A DNA stretch of 10,758 bases from Pseudomonadota bacterium (GTDB taxonomy: Bacteria; Pseudomonadota; Alphaproteobacteria; Rhizobiales; Kaistiaceae): the NCBI GenBank assembly GCA_023433185.1, contig JAEZEN010000588.1, positions 1-10,758 on the forward strand, given 5' to 3'. Shown here in pieces: positions 7,922-10,758 of this stretch. The notes beneath the pieces are model-generated. The model was given only the letters and a program-made list of their open reading frames with translations. It was not told where the DNA came from and did no database searches. How positions within the stretch are numbered: the stretch's first letter is position 1; every line of letters begins with the position of its first letter. A program made the position numbers and the translations under genes.

Positions 7922-8292
7922 ACCGCCGCGGCCTCAGGGCTGCGGCCTTCATCATCGCCGGTCTGGCGTCGCTCGCGGCCGTGCAGGCGGCCGATCCGCC
8001 GCCCCCCGACATCACCGGCGTCTGGTCGGGGGAGGGGCCGGTGGTCCTCGCCATCACCGACCAGCTCGGCACCGCCTTCGACGCGACCCTTCTCGCCGAT
8101 GGGGCGGAGCGGCCGATCTACGGCGTGATCCAGCGCGATCGCCGCGAGATCATGTTCATCAATCCGGAGGGAAATCGCCGCGGCGAACTCGTCGACCCAG
8201 ACCGCATGTCCTTCTGCCTCGAGGCGCGTGACGATTTCAGGTTCGACGGACCCTGCGTGCTCCTCGTCCGCACCGCAGGGACGTCCGACTGA
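7918..8292 (+). CDS. Small secreted hypothetical protein, translationally coupled to typA
   Basis: This 124-residue protein is of no family I recognise. Its ATG overlaps the typA stop (ATGA at 7918-7921), so it is probably co-transcribed and translated by re-initiation. Residues 1-24 form a good Sec signal peptide: basic MNRRGLR, a hydrophobic stretch, and an AVQA cleavage motif. The predicted mature protein starts ADPPPPDITGVWSGEG and is rich in alternating hydrophobic stretches with turns, suggesting a small beta-sheet fold. C100 and C113 in the C-terminal part could form a periplasmic disulfide. A lipocalin-like or other beta-barrel fold is possible but not shown. Codon use resembles the neighbours, so I treat it as a real native gene. 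Confidence 0.78.
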   Translation: MNRRGLRAAAFIIAGLASLAAVQAADPPPPDITGVWSGEGPVVLAITDQLGTAFDATLLADGAERPIYGVIQRDRREIMFINPEGNRRGELVDPDRMSFCLEARDDFRFDGPCVLLVRTAGTSD

Positions 8293-8524
8293 GCCCTGCA
8301 TCCGGCGCGGCGCCTCCGCGAAGACATGCTTGACCCCCCGCAGACCTTTTCCGTTCGGGCCTCCGGGGCGGGATGCGTCATGGCTGCGGCCCGTTGGCGC
8401 GGTTCGTCGCTGACGGACGGCTTTCCGCGCTCGCCGGGCCTCCTTGCAACACTGCACGAAATTTTATCGCGCCCCCTGTCCAGTACCTCTTTGCAGACCC
8501 GCCGACTGGACATAAGCTTCCCCC
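8293..8524. other. 232-base intergenic region with no gene found
   Basis: No convincing ORF, tRNA or strong hairpin terminator is visible. Short open frames here lack a ribosome binding site and family features. The only AT-rich patch is around 8458-8468. TTGCAA (8444-8449) and TTGCAG (8491-8496) resemble -35 elements, but no well-spaced -10 follows either. It probably holds the acetyltransferase promoter, which I cannot place. Confidence 0.5.
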
Positions 8525-9046
8525 ATGAGCAACACCTTCACCATCGGTGTCCGGAGAGCCGAGAGCGGTGACGCCGAGGCGATCACGAAGGTTCATGATG
8601 CCTCGTGGCGCTATGCCTATGACGGCATGATCCCGCCCCGCGAGCTGGCGCGGATCATCGCGCGTCGCGGGCCGCGCTGGTGGGACCGGGCGATCCGCAA
8701 GGGGACGGCGATCCTGGTCATCGAGGTGGGCGGCACGATCTGCGGCTACGCCACGTTCGGGCCGAATCGCGCCCGCAACCTCGTCCAGAAGGGCGAGATC
8801 TACGAGATCTACCTGCTTCCCGAGTTCCAGGGCGTCGGCCTCGGGACGCGCCTGTTCCTCGCGGCGCGGCGCGAACTCGCGCGGTTCGGCTTCGACAGCG
8901 TCGTGGTCTGGGCGCTTGCCGACAACGACAATGCCTGCCAGTTCTACAAGAACGCCGGCGGCCGGAAGGTGGCGCGGGCGAGCGAGCGCTTCGGCGAGGT
9001 CCAGCTCACCAAGATCGCCTATGCGTGGGGCCGCGGCGGGCACTGA
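8525..9046 (+). CDS. GNAT-family N-acetyltransferase
   Basis: This 173-residue soluble protein of the GNAT superfamily transfers an acetyl group from acetyl-CoA to an amine on an unknown substrate. The N-terminal part has the common W-R-x-A-Y-x-G-x-x-P pattern (SWRYAYDGMIPP, around residues 27-38). The acetyl-CoA pyrophosphate-binding motif is Q-G-V-G-L-G at 102-107, following strand EIYEIYLLPEF, and ends in a TRLFLAARREL helix. ADNDNACQFYKNAGG (132-146) is the usual C-terminal GNAT segment. The domain is complete. No clear Shine-Dalgarno precedes the ATG at 8525, so the start is less secure than the domain call, though MSNTFTIGVRRAESGDA is a normal family N-terminus. It faces the minus-strand gene at 9131, 84 bases away. 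Substrates in this family cannot be predicted from these motifs. Confidence 0.9.
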   Translation: MSNTFTIGVRRAESGDAEAITKVHDASWRYAYDGMIPPRELARIIARRGPRWWDRAIRKGTAILVIEVGGTICGYATFGPNRARNLVQKGEIYEIYLLPEFQGVGLGTRLFLAARRELARFGFDSVVVWALADNDNACQFYKNAGGRKVARASERFGEVQLTKIAYAWGRGGH

Positions 9047-9097
9047 CGGTACGCTCCCGCGCCTGATTTCGACGTCCCGACTTCGCCGCGGAACGAT

Positions 9098-9114
9098 CGC
9101 TGTGGCAGCGCCAC
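9098..9114. terminator. Weak overlapping hairpins between convergent genes
   Basis: Two mutually exclusive 5-bp stems overlap here: CGCTG/CAGCG (9098-9110) and GTGGC/GCCAC (9102-9114), each with a 3-base loop. They lie between the stops of the acetyltransferase and the minus-strand gene. No T tract follows on either strand, so a bidirectional terminator is possible but weakly supported. Confidence 0.2.
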
Positions 9115-9130
9115 GGGCGACTCGCACTGC

Positions 9131-10225
9131 CTATTCGCGGGCGTCGCCCGCGACGAGCCCGTACTGGAGCGGAGGTTCGGTCGCACAGTCGAAGCCGCGG
9201 GCGGCGTTGCCTGCCACCTCGCGGGCGAGGTCGTTGGCGTCCGGGTTGAGCCGGGCATCGACGTAGCCGACGTGACAGACCTGTCCGGGACCGCCGAGAC
9301 GCGTGACGACGAGGGTCTGGCCGTCCGGTCCGCCGTCGCCCGCCGCGGTGAACCAGCGGAGGATGGTGGCGAACGGCATGCCGCCGACGTCGAGCCGCCA
9401 CTCGATCGTCTCGCCGATGTGGTTGAACGCCGGCAGGGTCGTGCCGGCAGCGGGCTGGTCGGGAGCGTCGGCGCCGAAGGAGACGAAGAAGCGGAGGTCG
9501 CCCTCGCTCACGTGGACCGGGATTCCGCGGTAGCCTTCGCACCACCACGATCCGGATGCGAGGGGATCGTCCGGTGCCGGCGGGACCGCCCGGCAGCGGT
9601 CAAGGTCGAGCCGGGTATAGGCGCTGCTGCCTTGGGCTGGCGGCGGAGGCGGTGGCGGCGGTGCCGCCACGGTCACCCTGTCGTGATAGGCCGGCGTGTC
9701 ATGCGCGCAATCGAAGGCGCCCGCGGCATCGGCGACGGCGCGGGCGACGACATTGGCATCGCGGGTGGCGAGGGCGTCGACATAGCCGGCATGGCAGACC
9801 TGGCCGCTGCCGCCAAGCTTGGTCACCACCAGAACCTGTCCTTTCGGGCTGCCGTCGCCGGGATCGGTATGAAAGCGGAGGATCGTGGCGACCGCCTCTC
9901 CGTCCTGGCCGATGCGCCACTCGATCGTCTCGCCGGGGTGATTGAAGGCCGGCAGGGTCGTGCCGGCAGCCTGTTCGTCCATGGCACCTTCGCCGTAGGA
10001 GACGAAGAAGCGAAGGTCGCCTTCCGCGACGTAGACCGGCACCCCGCGGTGGCCCGTACACCACCAAGCGCCCGATTCGAGCGGATCGTCGGGTGCGGGC
10101 GGGAGGGCGCGACAGGCGGCGCGGTCGAGCCGGGTATAGGCGCTGGTGTTTTCGCCTGCCGCTGGCGAAGCGGCGGCCACGAGCGTCAGGAGGGCCGGCC
10201 CGAAGGCGCGGCGGAGGCGGTCCAT
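9131..10225 (-). CDS. Secreted protein of two tandem near-identical Cys-containing domains
   Basis: This 364-residue protein is probably periplasmic or exported. Residues 1-24 look like a Sec signal peptide (MDRLRR, then a hydrophobic ALLTLVAAAS and a PAAG end). Two copies of a domain of about 146 residues follow, at 28-173 and 201-347. By eye about 100 of 146 aligned positions are identical. They are joined by a linker with eight consecutive prolines (189-196). Each copy has four cysteines in the same places (38, 56, 144, 173 and 211, 229, 317, 347), which fits two disulfides per domain. Shared motifs are PPAPDDPL, SG-x-WWC, EGDLRFFVS, AAGTTLPAFNH, GETIEWR and GQVCH-x-GYVDA. I recall single-domain relatives as uncharacterised proteins in Rhizobiales; the function is unknown. 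GGAG lies 8 bases before the ATG. The start overlaps the DUF167 gene by 40 bases in another frame, suggesting coupled translation. Confidence 0.85.
   Translation of the reverse strand: MDRLRRAFGPALLTLVAAASPAAGENTSAYTRLDRAACRALPPAPDDPLESGAWWCTGHRGVPVYVAEGDLRFFVSYGEGAMDEQAAGTTLPAFNHPGETIEWRIGQDGEAVATILRFHTDPGDGSPKGQVLVVTKLGGSGQVCHAGYVDALATRDANVVARAVADAAGAFDCAHDTPAYHDRVTVAAPPPPPPPPAQGSSAYTRLDLDRCRAVPPAPDDPLASGSWWCEGYRGIPVHVSEGDLRFFVSFGADAPDQPAAGTTLPAFNHIGETIEWRLDVGGMPFATILRWFTAAGDGGPDGQTLVVTRLGGPGQVCHVGYVDARLNPDANDLAREVAGNAARGFDCATEPPLQYGLVAGDARE
9185..9625 (-). repeat. Second copy of the duplicated domain (residues 201-347)
   Basis: This stretch encodes the C-terminal copy. It remains similar to 9707-10144 at the DNA level: the coding of the GTTLPAF segment is nearly unchanged in both. 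A direct in-gene duplication is the simplest explanation. Confidence 0.85.
9707..10144 (-). repeat. First copy of the duplicated domain (residues 28-173)
   Basis: This stretch encodes the N-terminal copy of the four-cysteine domain. Cysteine spacing matches the second copy except for one residue before the last cysteine. The copies are separated by the Pro-rich linker encoded around 9638-9661. Confidence 0.85.
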
Positions 10226-10533
10226 GCGTCGATCTCCCTCGCAAGGGCAGCGGGGTCGCCGGCGATCCGCACCTGTTTCAGCCGCGCGCCGTGTCCCGCC
10301 GCGATCGTGACCGCCGATCTCGGAACGTGCAAGTGCTTCGCGAGCAGGGCGACAAGCGCGGCGTTGGCCGCGCCCTCGGCAGGCACGGCACGCACGCGGG
10401 CGAGAACCACCCTGCGGCCGTCGGAGAGCGCGCCGGGGCCGTCCAGGCCGTCGCGCGCCGCCCGCGGGGTCAGGCGGACCGCCACCACCACGCCGCCCGG
10501 CTCGGTTCGGTAGCAGCGCCCCGTACCGTCCAC
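10186..10533 (-). CDS. DUF167 (YggU/UPF0235) family protein
   Basis: This 115-residue soluble protein belongs to the DUF167 family, small alpha/beta proteins of unknown biochemical function. Family features are VRLTPRAARDGLDG near the N-terminus, RVVLARVRAVPAEGAANAALVALLAKHL in the middle (the P-x-x-G-x-A-N segment is characteristic), and VTIAAGHGARLKQVRIAG near the end. It starts with GTG, with GAGG 5 bases upstream inside the end of yggT, and is 7 bases after the yggT stop. The yggT-DUF167 order is common in proteobacteria. The C-terminal extension DAWTASAAPSGRPS is encoded by sequence that also carries the start of the secreted-protein gene. Confidence 0.9.
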   Translation of the reverse strand: MDGTGRCYRTEPGGVVVAVRLTPRAARDGLDGPGALSDGRRVVLARVRAVPAEGAANAALVALLAKHLHVPRSAVTIAAGHGARLKQVRIAGDPAALAREIDAWTASAAPSGRPS

Positions 10534-10540
10534 CCGGGCC

Positions 10541-10758
10541 TCACATGACGGCGCGGGCGATGTTGGTCAGCACGACACTCTGGATGAAGATGATGATCAG
10601 GATGACGATGACCGGCGAGATGTCGATGCCGCCGAGGTTGGGCAGCATGTTGCGGATCGGCCTGAGCACCGGTTCGGTGACGGCGTAGAGCACCTGCGCG
10701 AGCCCGGCGACTAACTGGTTGCGCATGTTGACCACGCCGAAGGCGATCAGCCACGACA
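10541..10758 (-). CDS. yggT: YggT family membrane protein (5' end beyond window)
   Basis: The C-terminal 71 residues of a YggT family inner-membrane protein are visible; the frame stays open to the window edge, and the family is usually about 95-100 residues, so one N-terminal helix is missing here. Family marks are [35 protein letters not shown] and [16 protein letters not shown], the last a transmembrane helix. YggT proteins are linked in other bacteria to osmotic or ion stress tolerance, with the mechanism not settled. It is the first gene of the minus-strand run seen here, so the promoter should lie outside the window. An in-frame GTG at 10735 is internal, because family sequence continues upstream of it. 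Confidence 0.9.
   Translation of the reverse strand, partial: SWLIAFGVVNMRNQLVAGLAQVLYAVTEPVLRPIRNMLPNLGGIDISPVIVILIIIFIQSVVLTNIARAVM

Noticed and set aside
8326..8571. 81-codon plus-strand frame before the acetyltransferase
   Set aside because: It has no ribosome binding site or domain, and runs out of frame into the acetyltransferase gene.
9185..10144. Direct repeats considered as a mobile element or CRISPR-like array
   Set aside because: The two copies are protein-coding domains in one continuous frame; there are no short regular spacers, transposase or terminal inverted repeats.
9272..10513. 413-codon plus-strand frame
   Set aside because: It is antisense to the secreted-protein and DUF167 genes; no family features, and its apparent repeats mirror the duplication on the other strand.

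Overview
The window is GC-rich (third codon positions are mostly G or C) and looks like chromosomal DNA of an alphaproteobacterium. This is an inference from base composition, from promoter-like sites close to the alphaproteobacterial CTTGAC-N17-CTATAT pattern, and from gene content: a PAS-PAS-PAS-GGDEF-EAL protein, a cyclase/TolB-like/TPR protein, a YggT-DUF167 pair and a secreted Cys-containing protein of a type I associate with Rhizobiales relatives. I see no insertion sequence, phage gene, CRISPR array, rRNA or tRNA.

Layout. Bases 2-130 hold the last codons of an unidentified gene, followed by a strong hairpin terminator. argG (216-1430, +) encodes argininosuccinate synthase. A gene for a three-PAS diguanylate cyclase/phosphodiesterase hybrid follows on the same strand (1538-4060). 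It meets, tail to tail with only 7 bases between stop codons, a minus-strand gene (4068-5885) for a soluble class III cyclase-like domain joined to a TolB-like domain and TPR repeats. A 209-base divergent region (5886-6094) carries promoter-like sites in both directions and a small dyad. It is followed by typA/bipA (6095-7921, +), which overlaps by ATGA a small secreted hypothetical gene (7918-8292, +). After a 232-base gap with no gene comes a GNAT acetyltransferase (8525-9046, +). The right end is a minus-strand, operon-like run: yggT (cut by the window end), a DUF167 gene, and a secreted protein built of two near-identical halves.

How the genes relate. Most are independent housekeeping or regulatory genes. 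Two nucleotide-signalling genes sit side by side: one for cyclic di-GMP with both catalytic motifs intact, the other of the cAMP-cyclase fold but lacking the usual catalytic asparagine. The two most distinctive items are that altered cyclase domain and the duplicated eight-cysteine secreted protein, whose gene overlaps the DUF167 gene. I found no convincing new multi-gene system. The best leads are single-gene oddities and a few cis-acting dyads.
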